A DNA stretch of 20,379 nucleotides, from NCBI GenBank assembly GCA_000697335.1, contig JNEM01016350.1:1-20379 (forward strand), written 5' to 3'. The notes under the pieces are model-generated. The model saw only the letters and a program-made list of their open reading frames with translations. It ran no database searches and was not told where the DNA came from. The stretch is from Conidiobolus incongruus B7586 (Eukaryota; Entomophthoromycota; Entomophthoromycetes; Entomophthorales; Conidiobolaceae). Both the position numbers and the translations under genes were made by a program. Positions within the stretch are counted from its first letter, which is position 1. Every line of letters starts with the position of its first letter. Shown here piece after piece: positions 1 to 8,337 of the stretch.

Positions 1-345
1 ATTTCTAATAATGTTTTTATTATAGAATTAAGATATTAAACTATAAATAGTTATTATAAAATATATATTACTAAATCTATTAAAAATTTTTTAAATAAAG
101 TTAATTTAAAGAATTATTTTATTTAATATATTAACCAAATTATAATCTATAAAACTATAATTGCTGGAAGAAATAAAAAAATATAATTGCAAAAAAGATA
201 ATTCTTGTAAATAATTCCAATTAGCTTAGGTAATACAATATTTAAATCTAGTAAAAAGAAGTGTATTTTAAATAATAAAAATTTACCAAAGGATTAATAA
301 AAAGTTATTAATAATAATAAGTCTTAATTTTATATTATTTATTAA
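1..345 (+). mobile_element. Decayed C-terminal end of a Tc1/mariner-type transposase
   Basis: Read on the plus strand, the stretch from about 222 to 325 gives ISLGNTIFKSS, then NNKNLPKD, two stops, and KVINNNK. This is the usual end of a Tc1/mariner transposase (a short helix, then a 'lpk-w-kvinnng' type close). The same KVINN motif closes the better-preserved element at 15268-16561. The 5' part lies outside the window or is too decayed to read, and I find no terminal inverted repeat after it. All stops read here are TAA or TAG. It is a plain DNA-transposon relic with no coding capacity. The superfamily assignment is inferred from motif resemblance only. Confidence 0.5.
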
Positions 346-476
346 TTATTGTACATTATATATTAAAAATTATATTTAGTTTTAATTATAAAATTATAGT
401 ATTATTTAATTTTTTTAGTAACATATTGATATTTATTATGATATTTTTATTAATATTTATAATAACTTGATCTTAA

Positions 477-859
477 TAATTTTAAGGGTGATTAAATTAA
501 GTATTTTTTAATTTGGTTTATTGAAATTTATTAATCAAAAACCATAATATGAATAATATAATGAGTTTATTGAATGGCTAATCCGAGAGTGAAATATGAT
601 ATAATAATATTAATAATGTCCTTTAATTATATATATTTCATTATAAAAAACTACGATTAAAGAGATTGAATTCTGATATTATTTTAATTTATAATATCCA
701 ATAATAAGATTAATTTTAAAACAATATTACTATTTTTGAACTAAACCAATGTATTAAATTGGTTTTATCTTTTTGGTTTTCATATATAATAAGGGATTAT
801 ATAAGCCAATTTATTTATTCAATTATAATTTATATATTTTATTTTCACCCTTAATTTTA
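477..859. mobile_element. Possible 0.4-kb non-autonomous (MITE-like) element
   Basis: Two inverted copies of TTAAGGGTGA lie 383 bp apart (core 482-491 and the reverse complement at 845-854). Both are embedded in A/T with TA steps at the outer edges, as TA-inserting elements have. About 15 of the outer 24 positions agree between the arms. The interior has no reading frame but has a small hairpin around ACCAAT...ATTGGT (near 744-766). In such AT-rich DNA only the GGGTG core is informative, so this is a weak call. Confidence 0.28.
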
Positions 860-2134
860 TTATATTCAATTATATCAAATTCGAAAATCTGTTAAAAAAT
901 AAAAGCACCTATTCGGATGTATTTGTAAATTCTTTTCAAATCTATTAAATATATAACCTATTGTGGTAATTTTGTAATTTTGTAATTAAATCACAGCAAG
1001 TTAGTTCACTAATTCATATAATTGTTATGATATAGTCTAACTAAAATTCAAAAAAGGGGCAAGAATTTTTAAAGCGCTTTATTACTTGAAATCTCGCATT
1101 TTTATTTATATTATAGAATTAATTAGATTCAAGTGTAATTGTGATATAAAACTGTATTGAATTGATTAAAATGTTGGAAAAATATTTCCAATTTTAAATA
1201 TATGTTACAATAGTATAGTGAATATAAAACTATATTAGAATAATTATAAACCTCAAAAATATTTCCATGATTAAGGATTAATAATTAATTAAATATCATA
1301 ATTTCTATTATTGAACTTATTTAATCAATATATCTTTATATTTCATCCAATCATAATTCAAAACTTTTTAAACGAAATATACTTTTAATAAATATTGGCA
1401 TTTTGAAAAAAGTTCCTAGTACTGAAAATTAGAAACTCATGCAATATATTTTCAAAGTTTAACCTCTTTAAAAAATTTGAGATTTGAAAATATCACTATA
1501 AAATTTTCATCATGATAAATTTTATTTAAAATTCTTCCTTTTTTATCCAAATCAATTCAACTTGGAATTAATAATGTTTAATAATTATTTAAAAAGTTTT
1601 GATCTAATAATTTGTGCCATTTATAAAGAATTGTTATTTAATTTATCCTCAAAAATAGTAGTTTAATATATATCAGATGAATAGTTAAATGAATTGATTT
1701 CAATTTAAAAAGTTGAAGCTTATACTTAACTGATTGAATATATCTTATTATGAATTAAGTATTTAATAATTTTATTTATAAAATAATGATGATAGTACTA
1801 ATAATAATAATTAATTTACACTATTTTAGTAGCTCTCATATCACTCTTAGAATTTATCAATAATACTCGAATTAAAAGTTAAAAATTGATAAGAATTCAA
1901 AAAATGAGTATATTAATAAAACAAATGGTTTTTTGATTTTAAAATAGTCTTATTTAGTTATCAATAACCAAGCTTAGTAATTAAAATTTATCTAAATCAT
2001 CATCAGAATTACTTTTTTAATATTAATATTATAAAAACAAGCATAAAAATTTTAAAATTCATTTTTGTACTATTGTAATTATTATTATTAAAATGGTATT
2101 TATGATATTGATTAAGTTAAAGATTTAAAAAGAT
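860..2134. other. AT-rich intergenic DNA, no gene seen
   Basis: No frame of useful length, RNA gene or clear transposon end is visible. The only small structure noted is a perfect 10-bp palindrome AAAGCGCTTT at 1071-1080. The last part would hold the 3' untranslated region and poly(A) signals of the minus-strand gene that ends at 2135, but AATAAA is too common here to place them. Confidence 0.6.
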
Positions 2135-2734
2135 TTATTGAGATTTGTCATTTTGTAATTTATGAAAAGCTCGAATATTTTCTTTAACTTGTTTTTGCAT
2201 AGTTTCGTAAAGATCTTTGCGATAGCCTAATGGGAACATCAATTCCAAAGTGAGAAAGAAAGGTGCCAATGAGAAAGCAGAAGCTGCATTGTCCAGCAGA
2301 GCAGGAGCTCGTCCCTCAAAGAATTTGTGAGCACTAATCTGAAGTGCCCAACCAATGACGAAGAGTGTAATAGAGATGGGGAGACCTTCAGGGAGAGCAG
2401 CATACTTGGTAGCGAGACTGACTAAAGGGAGCATTTGGAGACTGAATACGAATGCAACTATGGGATCGAGGTAAATGTAGTAAGTAATGTATGCAAATCC
2501 GATAAGAGCGGCAAGATCGGGTTTGAAGTAGGTTAGGAATAAATCGCCGAACCACCATTCGGGTAGGATGTTCCCTAACTTGGCTAGCCACATCATTACA
2601 CACCAGTTGATAGATGGTACGCAAATCAAGTGAACCAAAACGTTTACTGGATTATTGTGGTAAGAACCGTAAAAGATTAATTGCTTTTCAAGATATGTAT
2701 AATTTTTAATTTCTGACTGTTTTACTTCTGACAT
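2135..2734 (-). CDS. MPO1: Mpo1-like (DUF962/YGL010w) 2-hydroxy fatty acid dioxygenase
   Basis: A 199-residue multi-pass membrane protein of the Mpo1 family (yeast member 174 aa). Yeast Mpo1 is an ER Fe2+-dependent dioxygenase that shortens 2-hydroxy fatty acids by one carbon in phytosphingosine breakdown. Seen here: the N-terminal block FYGSYHNNPVNVLVHLICVP (residues 21-40, with H26 and H35) and the C-terminal block IGWALQISAHKFFEGRAPAL (127-146, with H136). These match the two histidine-bearing blocks of the family. Hydrophobic spans lie at about 42-58, 74-90, 92-108, 119-135 and 151-169. The start is the ATG at 2734. The open frame continues 48 codons further up to 2878, but begins there with TTG and is low-complexity A/T, and the conserved part starts just after residue 15. 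No intron is needed. It stands alone, about 0.9 kb from the next gene. The family is clear; the activity is inferred. Confidence 0.88.
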   Translation of the reverse strand: MSEVKQSEIKNYTYLEKQLIFYGSYHNNPVNVLVHLICVPSINWCVMMWLAKLGNILPEWWFGDLFLTYFKPDLAALIGFAYITYYIYLDPIVAFVFSLQMLPLVSLATKYAALPEGLPISITLFVIGWALQISAHKFFEGRAPALLDNAASAFSLAPFFLTLELMFPLGYRKDLYETMQKQVKENIRAFHKLQNDKSQ

Positions 2735-3639
2735 CTTTAAAAATTTTGAATTATAATATTTGGATCTTATCTCCCTTAAATAATGTGCTAGTGGATAATA
2801 AGATAATTTATGAATAAAAATGAACAGATTAATAATGATATAAATCAATATTACGTTTTTGATTTCATTAATACTCAATTATTATTGGATCAAATTTGAT
2901 CAAAATTAGAAATGAGTTTATTGAGGAGAGATTAAGATTTTTTATTTGAATCATCATCTGGAAATATATAAATTAAAAGGAGTTATTATTATGGAGTTTA
3001 AGATATAATTAATATGATTAATTTCATTATCAAACTATTCCCATTATTAAATCAACTTAAATAATTCTAAATATAAAATTTTTTGACTGCTATCAATTGA
3101 ATATTCAATTATTAATATAATAGAATAAAGAATATAAAATAAAATTTTTTTATATTATTAATTAATTATTTAAATTAAAATATATAAAAATTTTAATTAA
3201 ATTTTATTAATACACTATCACTAATATCAGTATCTTTAATTAAAATTTTTAATAATATTTAAACTTCCAAAAAAATTCTTTTTTTTTGTTTTCAATTTAT
3301 AATATATATTTATATTAATTTAAAATTATTCAATCAATTAGAACAAAAAAGCTTGAAATATATGTTAATGATCAATATTATAATTTTAATATTTTTTTTG
3401 TTGAAATTAAAGAATTTAATATAGGTAAATAGTGATTTTATCAATTAAAAAATTTTCAAATTGATTATAATGCTTTAATTATTAATTTAGATTTAATATA
3501 TTGTGTTCCAATATTGAAATATTACTTAGTATTAAATCTGAATATTAATTTAAAATTATAATTTTATAATAAATTCTATAGTTTATTATTATTATTATTT
3601 ATAATTGATTAGAATATTATGGGGTGTCTATCTATCCAC
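2735..3639. other. AT-rich intergenic DNA between two minus-strand genes
   Basis: This stretch holds the upstream region of the Mpo1-like gene and the 3' flank of the NOL8-like gene. The open frame to 2878 is read as an untranslated AT-rich extension. Nothing else is recognisable: long A/T runs, no GC-rich block, no RNA gene and no terminal repeats. Confidence 0.6.
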
Positions 3640-5037
3640 CTATTGTCCAAAATTAAAATTAAATGAAAACGACGTAGGTTTACTACCATTGTCATTGACT
3701 TTTTGAGCTTTGCGTCGGAATACTTTCTTGGGTTGAGATTCTGGGTCAATATAGGGGTGAGGATCGTTAATAATAGTGTCGATAAGTTGGTCAATTTTGG
3801 ATTTGGGCTCTTGTTTAGCGGGTTGTGAAGGGACTGAAGGGGCTGAGGTTGTTGTAAGGGGATTGAGATTGGGTTGAGATGATAATGGAGGCTTGGACCG
3901 GGATAGTTGACTAATGATTGAGATTGGTTGCGAAGATTCTGAATTGTTAGATTTAGATTCAACAGTTGGTGGATTATTATCGAATTGTACAGGTTTCATA
4001 TCTTCTAGAGAATTGTCAAGATCTCCATGTAAATGTTCATTATCTGATAAATCACTATGATCTTTCAAATCTTTATCAAAGATTTGCTCACCATTGTATA
4101 TTTCAGAATCTGACTCAGAATCACTACTACTATCAGTAGCATCAGTATTACTACCACTGTCATCCTCAATTCTAGTGGGAGTTGGAATATTACTCCAATC
4201 TAAAGTCAAAATTGAATCCATATTTATGGGTACATCCCTAAACACTTTGGCATTCTTTTGATAGTTTTGAGGATCGAAATTCATCTAATTTAAATTAATA
4301 ACCAATTAAACTGACAATAAAATAATATTTACTATAATGCCGTTAGGTTTTCTAATATTCATCTTACAAGCTAATCTATCAAATTTTAATTTTTTCCAAT
4401 CCTAATAATAATATTAATACTAAAACAATTAACTATTAAGTTGAATTACTTTATGTTCTGTATAATTCTCCCTGGTAATTAAATTCAAATCTTTAGCATG
4501 TTCTACCATAATCCTCTTCCGAATTTTCTTCTCCATAACTGGTTGGGGATTAAATCGTTCTTCATTGATTTTATCCAGTATGGATTGTTTAGCTTCCTGC
4601 AATTTTATTTTAGAGCCTTTCCATTGTGTATTGTTCAAAGCAGTTTTGCCTGATTAATCATTAGTCATGATTCTTTATAATGTTAATAAATTTTACATCT
4701 TTTCCATTCCCTATCACTCAATTCTAAAGTTAGGAACCCAAAATCCCTCTTATTGTCTACCATAATTTATTAAAATTTTATTCTTATTTAATTTTATAAT
4801 GAAATACTTTGAAAATCTTTACAAAATTCGAATTTTTTTAAAAGTTTACCAAATCTTGATAATTTTTCTTCTATTTCCTTACTATTGAGAGTTGGAGAAA
4901 TACCACCAATATATATACGTTTTGGAGCTAAAGAGAGAATAATAAGGTTTTTAAATTAAGGAGACTTAATATTTGTTATTACTTGGTAAATCTGAGGTTT
5001 GATTGATACTTTGAGGTATTGTTGTTACATCTGTCAT
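3640..5037 (-). CDS. NOL8: NOL8-like nucleolar RRM protein, six exons
   Basis: Exons (minus strand) 5037-4983, 4927-4808, 4756-4697, 4649-4450, 4401-4333 and 4284-3640; introns of 55, 51, 47, 48 and 48 nt; phases close to give 382 aa. Residues 20-98 form an RRM: RNP2 RIYIGG (22-27) and RNP1-like RDFGFLTL (62-69), then LNNTQWKGSKIKLQEAK (83-99), which resembles the KWKG...QLAKESFL end of the NOL8 RRM. Residues 146-173 (DWKKLKFDRL, then the IRKP-G and FDP motifs) also fit a NOL8-type middle segment. An acidic Ser/Asp-rich stretch (about 204-265) and a low-complexity Ser/Pro region follow. The C-terminus is basic and closes with SFSFNFNFGQ. NOL8 acts in the nucleolus in ribosome biogenesis. It is divergent from the Eaf7-like gene. 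The short exons were found by joining RRM motifs across GT..AG introns. The second donor (GTATTT at 4807) is the least certain; GTAAAG 13 nt upstream keeps phase but shortens the RRM. Confidence 0.8.
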
Positions 5038-5249
5038 ATTAATTTATATTATTGATTTAACAATTTAATAAATTCTTACTTAAATTCAATCTTTCCATAA
5101 CATTAATAATATAAATAAATTTTATATAAATTATTATGGGATTTATTTATTCCCATAAATTTTTAAAATTAATATAAATTCTTATTCAATATATCCACCT
5201 ACCCTCGAAATATATATTAATACTCATTTAACTAAAATTCATAATCTTA
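5038..5249. promoter_or_regulatory. 212-bp shared divergent promoter of the NOL8-like and EAF7-like genes
   Basis: The two start codons (5037 minus, 5250 plus) are 212 bp apart with nothing coding between. The most ordered part is an inverted repeat, TTATGGGA (5134-5141) and TCCCATAA (5151-5158) with a 9-nt spacer. A C-rich patch, CCACCTACCCTCG, lies at 5195-5207, in an otherwise A/T sequence. It loosely resembles the fission-yeast HomolE box (ACCCTACCCTA). Factor identity is inference only. Confidence 0.5.
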
Positions 5250-5914
5250 ATGACACTCTTAGAATCTACACCAATATCTAATCCCGTTGAATGGACAACC
5301 CAACTAGATATTCATTTATTCCAATCAATGAAGGGCCTGAAACCTATTGGTAATACTAATACTCAATATATTACGATCTACTAATATTCCAAAGGTATGC
5401 ATAAACATTTCCGCATCATTCAAATCACACAGAAATTCAATTGCGCAACATCCCTCAATTTGTCTATATCACAGATTTGGGATCGTCTCAATTTCTATTA
5501 CAATTGTTGGGATTTAGATCAATTGGTGAGTCCTTTGATTAAAGCGAATGTTGATATTAATAAGTTTTAGGAAATGATGCAGGAGGATGACAATGGACAT
5601 TTTGAGGACTTCGAATTAGGGAGATATCCCAATTGGGAGGGGATTTTGACACAGTTACAATTAGGTAGATTTTATAAATTTGATTAATATTTTTTTAATT
5701 TACCTTTTATTTTGTTTTTTAATATTAAATAGATAAACAATCTAATGGTAATTCCCTCTCCAAATATCAACACACCAAAATTAATCACTAAATTGAAATT
5801 TCAGATGAAAGTTTGACAGATACCGACTCTAAACAAGATCCTACAGACAAAGAAAATTACGAATCTACTCGAATGACACGACCAAAGCGTAAATTCAAAA
5901 AGACCAAAAAATGA
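5250..5914 (+). CDS. EAF7: Eaf7/MRGBP-like NuA4 subunit, five exons with a 15-nt micro-exon
   Basis: Exons 5250-5349, 5395-5525, 5571-5664, 5733-5747 and 5805-5914; introns 45, 45, 68 and 57 nt; total 149 aa. The N-terminal half carries the family signature: VEWTTQLDIHLFQSMKGLKP (13-32), then IGMHKHFRII (33-42) and ISQIWDRLNFYYN (58-70), which matches the 'W-x-E-x-ALF-K-P-G-HKHF...IW-L-Y' pattern of CT20/Eaf7/MRGBP proteins. The tail is basic (KRKFKKTKK), as in Eaf7. In yeast Eaf7 joins Eaf3 and Eaf5 in the TINTIN part of the NuA4 histone acetyltransferase; MRGBP binds MRG15 in animals. Intron 1 has a canonical TACTAAT branch (5379-5385), 9 nt before its AG. The fourth exon is only 15 nt (residues about 109-114); skipping it also keeps frame. 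Divergent from the NOL8-like gene; a tRNA gene lies 148 bp downstream. Confidence 0.85.
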
Positions 5915-6062
5915 TTAATTGAAAAAACACCAAAATATAAATAAGTGTGAAATTTGTGACCTGAATTGAATTTTGAAATTTGGTTTAATACTTATTGATT
6001 AAGTATTCAGTATGATATTTGTCTTGTTAAATTGTTGATAAAATTTTGGTAGATCGAAATAT

Positions 6063-6135
6063 GCCCGGCTAGCTCAATCGGTAGAGCGTGAGACTCTTAA
6101 TCTCAAGGTTGTGGGTTCGACCCCCACGTTGGGTG
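6063..6135 (+). tRNA. tRNA-Lys(CUU): tRNA-Lys, anticodon CUU
   Basis: A full 73-nt cloverleaf with no intron. Acceptor GCCCGGC pairs with GTTGGGT (three G-U wobbles). The D arm is GCTC/GAGC, the anticodon stem TGAGA/TCTCA has loop CTCTTAA (anticodon CTT at 6096-6098), and the T arm GTGGG/CCCAC has loop TTCGACC. The discriminator is G; CCA is not encoded, as expected for a eukaryote. The internal A box (TAGCTCAATCGG) and B box (GGTTCGACCCC) are intact. Confidence 0.97.
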
Positions 6136-6154
6136 CGAGTAAAGATTAGTAACA

Positions 6155-6158
6155 TTTT
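6155..6158 (+). terminator. Pol III terminator of tRNA-Lys
   Basis: This is the first run of four T on the plus strand after the tRNA 3' end, 20 nt downstream. Four T's are a minimal Pol III stop, weak in some fungi; a longer transcript is possible. Confidence 0.5.
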
Positions 6159-6338
6159 CCCAAAATATATCTTAAATTTTCTACTTAATTTTTTAATTAG
6201 AATTATTTTAATAAATCTATCAAATTTAGTATTATTAAAAAAAATTTTAATTTTAAATAATTAATATAAATTTATCTATGATTTAATACAAAAAAGAATA
6301 AAAATAAAAGAACTGAATATTAAACCTATGAAATCTTC

Positions 6339-6678
6339 ATATTATCACGAGCCAGGTGACTCCCTTCTACCCAGGTATTTTTACATCAACCTAATGTTAA
6401 AGTCATTTCCCCTCGCACACCATCTACTCTAGCTCTATCTTTTAATTGACCGATGATGCAAGTCACCGGAGAATCTCATGAATCACCTTACCCAACTCAC
6501 TCTATACGAAACCCGGAATTAGAGCTATCTTCAAAAAGAAAAGCTCTACCTGGGTTCTACCAGCTATTTGACTTAAACCAATAAATCCCTATCTCCCTAA
6601 CACTTACCTGGAATTCCCCAGAACTCTCTCTTTTATCTAAACTACTCTGGACACGGCTTTCCCAAGGCGTGGTAATAT
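6339..6678 (+). ncRNA. Structured GC-rich RNA gene, family not identified
   Basis: A sharply GC-richer block in A/T desert without a usable reading frame. The two edges pair: ATATTATCACG (6339-6349) with CGTGGTAATAT (6668-6678, one wobble), then CC (6352-6353) with GG (6666-6667) across a two-base bulge. An internal hairpin joins 6510-6526 to 6542-6556: AACCCGG with CC-GGGTT (one bulged base) and TAGAGCT with AGCTCTA, 15-nt loop. GGTGACT (6355-6361) could pair with AGTCATT (6401-6407), with AGGT/ACCT inside. AAAGTC (6399-6404) can instead pair with GGCTTT (6655-6660). A closing helix plus long-range AAAGUC/GGCUUU pairing recalls P1 and P4 of RNase P/MRP RNA, but the conserved boxes are not convincing. 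The plus strand is chosen because a T4 run follows the closing helix at once; the minus strand is not excluded. It sits about 200 bp after a tRNA gene. Confidence 0.5.
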
Positions 6679-6681
6679 TTT
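6678..6681 (+). terminator. T4 run ending the structured RNA
   Basis: TTTT overlaps the last base of the 3' strand of the closing helix. This helix-then-T-run arrangement is typical of a Pol III transcript end and is the main reason to read the RNA on the plus strand. Confidence 0.4.
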
Positions 6682-6924
6682 AATAGATTTGGTTCTTTAT
6701 TATGGCGTATTAAATAATTATTATACAATTCTTTTGGAAAACAAGACACTTTTTCATAAATGGATAGCTAAGATCAATATTACATGATAATGATTATAAT
6801 TGAAAATCTTTGTAAGTGTTCTATTTTAAAAAAAAGTATTATATGAATTATTAAAAAAATTGGAAAAGGAATTTATATCATAATGATTAAATGATTATAC
6901 TTCTGAAGATTATTTAATCAATGA

Positions 6925-7025
6925 TACAATCAGGCTTAAATATTTTGTTCATTAAAATCGTTAAATTTATATTTTAAAATGAAATAAACACTGAATGCTA
7001 CAATTTATATTATCCATAATTAGCA
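6925..7025 (+). repeat. Copy 1 of a degenerate dispersed repeat
   Basis: ACACTGAATGCTACAA (6988-7003) matches ACACTGAATGCCACAA at 19660-19675 with one difference. Both are followed about 10 nt later by CCATAA. Both are preceded by ATCA-GGCTT-AAATAT, then TTCATTAA, in the same order and at similar spacing. The order of four shared islands suggests common descent rather than chance. Confidence 0.33.
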
Positions 7026-7346
7026 CAGCTTAAATATATATTCTTCATAAAATATCTCTAATTCGTAATAGAAAAATCAAAAAAATTAGCCAAATTTGAT
7101 TAAATAAACAAGTTATCATAATTGTTGGTTAAGTTAATTGTTCTAGTATATTACATCATCATAAATCTTTTTTTAGTTCTTTGTCTTCTCTAATAATTTT
7201 CAATTATATTCGAAATTATTAATTTATTACTAGTTTATTTAAATTATCAAAATATATTTGTCAATAAGACTCTGAAATTTATCTATAGTTATTTTTATAT
7301 GATTAATATGAGTTGATTTAAATTTATCAATATTCTTATATAATAT

Positions 7347-7374
7347 AAGGTGATTTATTGGGTTGAATCACCTT
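7347..7374. repeat. Hairpin, 9-bp stem
   Basis: AAGGTGATT (7347-7355) and AATCACCTT (7366-7374) pair perfectly around a 10-nt loop. A second, weaker stem, GGTAAT/ATTACC, lies at 7422-7440. No adjacent gene makes them an obvious terminator; they may be remains of a small element. Confidence 0.45.
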
Positions 7375-8090
7375 TTGCGAGTCATAGAGTCAAAAATACT
7401 TTCAAAATCAAATTTGTCTAAGGTAATTTATTATATTACCGAGGTATAAATTAATTATTTAAATTAATAATTAATTTGTTCAAAGTTTTCAAAATGGATT
7501 GGAATATGTATTATTTAAAATTGGATGTATTGAAAATAATAATTAAAGAAAGATAAGTATAATTGATAAATTAAAAATGATTATTATATTAGTAAATTTG
7601 ATATAATTTATCAATTCAAAGAATTTTGATAAATACAAATTCTACAATTTATAATTATAATTCCAGTTTTTACAGTTTAAGTTTTATTGGTTTTTACTAT
7701 AATAACAAGCATTCATCACTATGAAATATTATTTAAACATTAAATTAAATATCTGTAAAAATCGAATTGATTTTTCTTTTTGCAAGCTTAAAGTTTATTT
7801 TAATATTCATAATTATTATTATTTTTGTATCCCCCAATTCAATTGATACATTAAAAATCACCAACTTTGATGTATATGATCAACTGAATAATTCTTTAAT
7901 CAAATTTTAAAATAATTTTGAAGTTGAAATATTTAAGATATATTATTAATAAATAAATTCTATATTTAGCCACTAATATTTGAATATCATAATATTCCTT
8001 ATTTTTATCTCAAGACTTTCAACTAATATTCATATGCCTCAAAATCAATTCAATTTGAATTCAATCTTCAAATATATCATAATTAATGGG

Positions 8091-8295
8091 TTTTATGGGG
8101 AAAAAAACCTAAAATCCAATTAAATAGGGCAAATTAGTCACGTGATCAAAGTGACTAAAAATCCTTCAATCCTTCCAAGATCCTAAAATTCTGAAAAACA
8201 CTCATGCAACTAACCCATAAGTGATTAGCTTGAAGGTTGAAATAGATTTAATAAGGAATATAAATGAAAGTTTAATATTTGTTATTTTATTAATT

Positions 8296-8333
<38 letters not shown>

Positions 8334-8337
8334 ACTA
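8091..8337 (+). promoter_or_regulatory. Upstream region of the first TLC gene with E-box/GTGACTA module
   Basis: TTAGTCAC (8134-8141) and GTGACTAA (8151-8158) form a perfect inverted repeat. They enclose CACGTG (8139-8144) and TGATCA (8143-8148). TTATGGG occurs at 8093-8099 and, inverted, at 8214-8220. The 25-bp block 8134-8158 aligns without gaps (17 of 25 identical) to a block upstream of the second TLC gene. CACGTG is the usual target of bHLH factors, and TGACTAA resembles AP-1/Gcn4-type bZIP sites; which factor acts here is unknown. The module ends 180 bp before the start codon. Confidence 0.5.
8297..8330 (+). repeat. (TAA)n microsatellite in the leader of the TLC gene
   Basis: About nine TAA units followed by two TAAA units end 7 nt before the ATG at 8338. 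The run is likely transcribed as part of the 5' untranslated region and would be length-variable between isolates. Confidence 0.85.

Larger units (their letters stand above)
6682..8090. other. AT-rich intergenic DNA with a few hairpins
   Basis: No gene is recognised. Contents that stand out are a degenerate repeat copy near 6925-7025 and two hairpins at 7347-7374 and 7422-7440, listed separately. The remainder is A/T with short homopolymers. Confidence 0.6.

Noticed and set aside
860-2134. Hidden intron-split gene in the left desert
   Set aside because: No GC-richer blocks or conserved protein motifs found in any frame by eye.
2388-2624. Open frame inside the Mpo1-like gene
   Set aside because: Out-of-frame shadow of a well-supported gene; no family resemblance.
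2735-2878. N-terminal 48-residue extension of the Mpo1-like protein
   Set aside because: It begins at TTG, not ATG, is A/T-driven in composition and lies upstream of the conserved family region; the ATG at 2734 gives a normal family length.
3609-3962. Open frame overlapping the NOL8-like last exon
   Set aside because: Shadow frame of low-complexity coding DNA.
4429-4638. Stand-alone 69-residue protein
   Set aside because: It is exon 4 of the NOL8-like gene; its last codons lie in intron 4, and the frame joins neighbouring exons through GT..AG introns.
6585-6601. Telomerase RNA template (CCCTATCTCCCTAAC)
   Set aside because: It is not a permuted, repeated unit of a plausible telomeric repeat, and one partial TTAGGG complement is not enough.
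6339-6678. SRP (7SL) RNA
   Set aside because: No UGUAAU Alu motif and no helix 8 signature seen; kept only as an alternative for an unidentified structured RNA.
6598-6681. U1 snRNA, because ACTTACCTGG matches the U1 5' end
   Set aside because: The U1-70K loop and Sm site do not follow, and the block lies inside the larger closed structure; on the minus strand the same bases merely resemble a 5' splice site.
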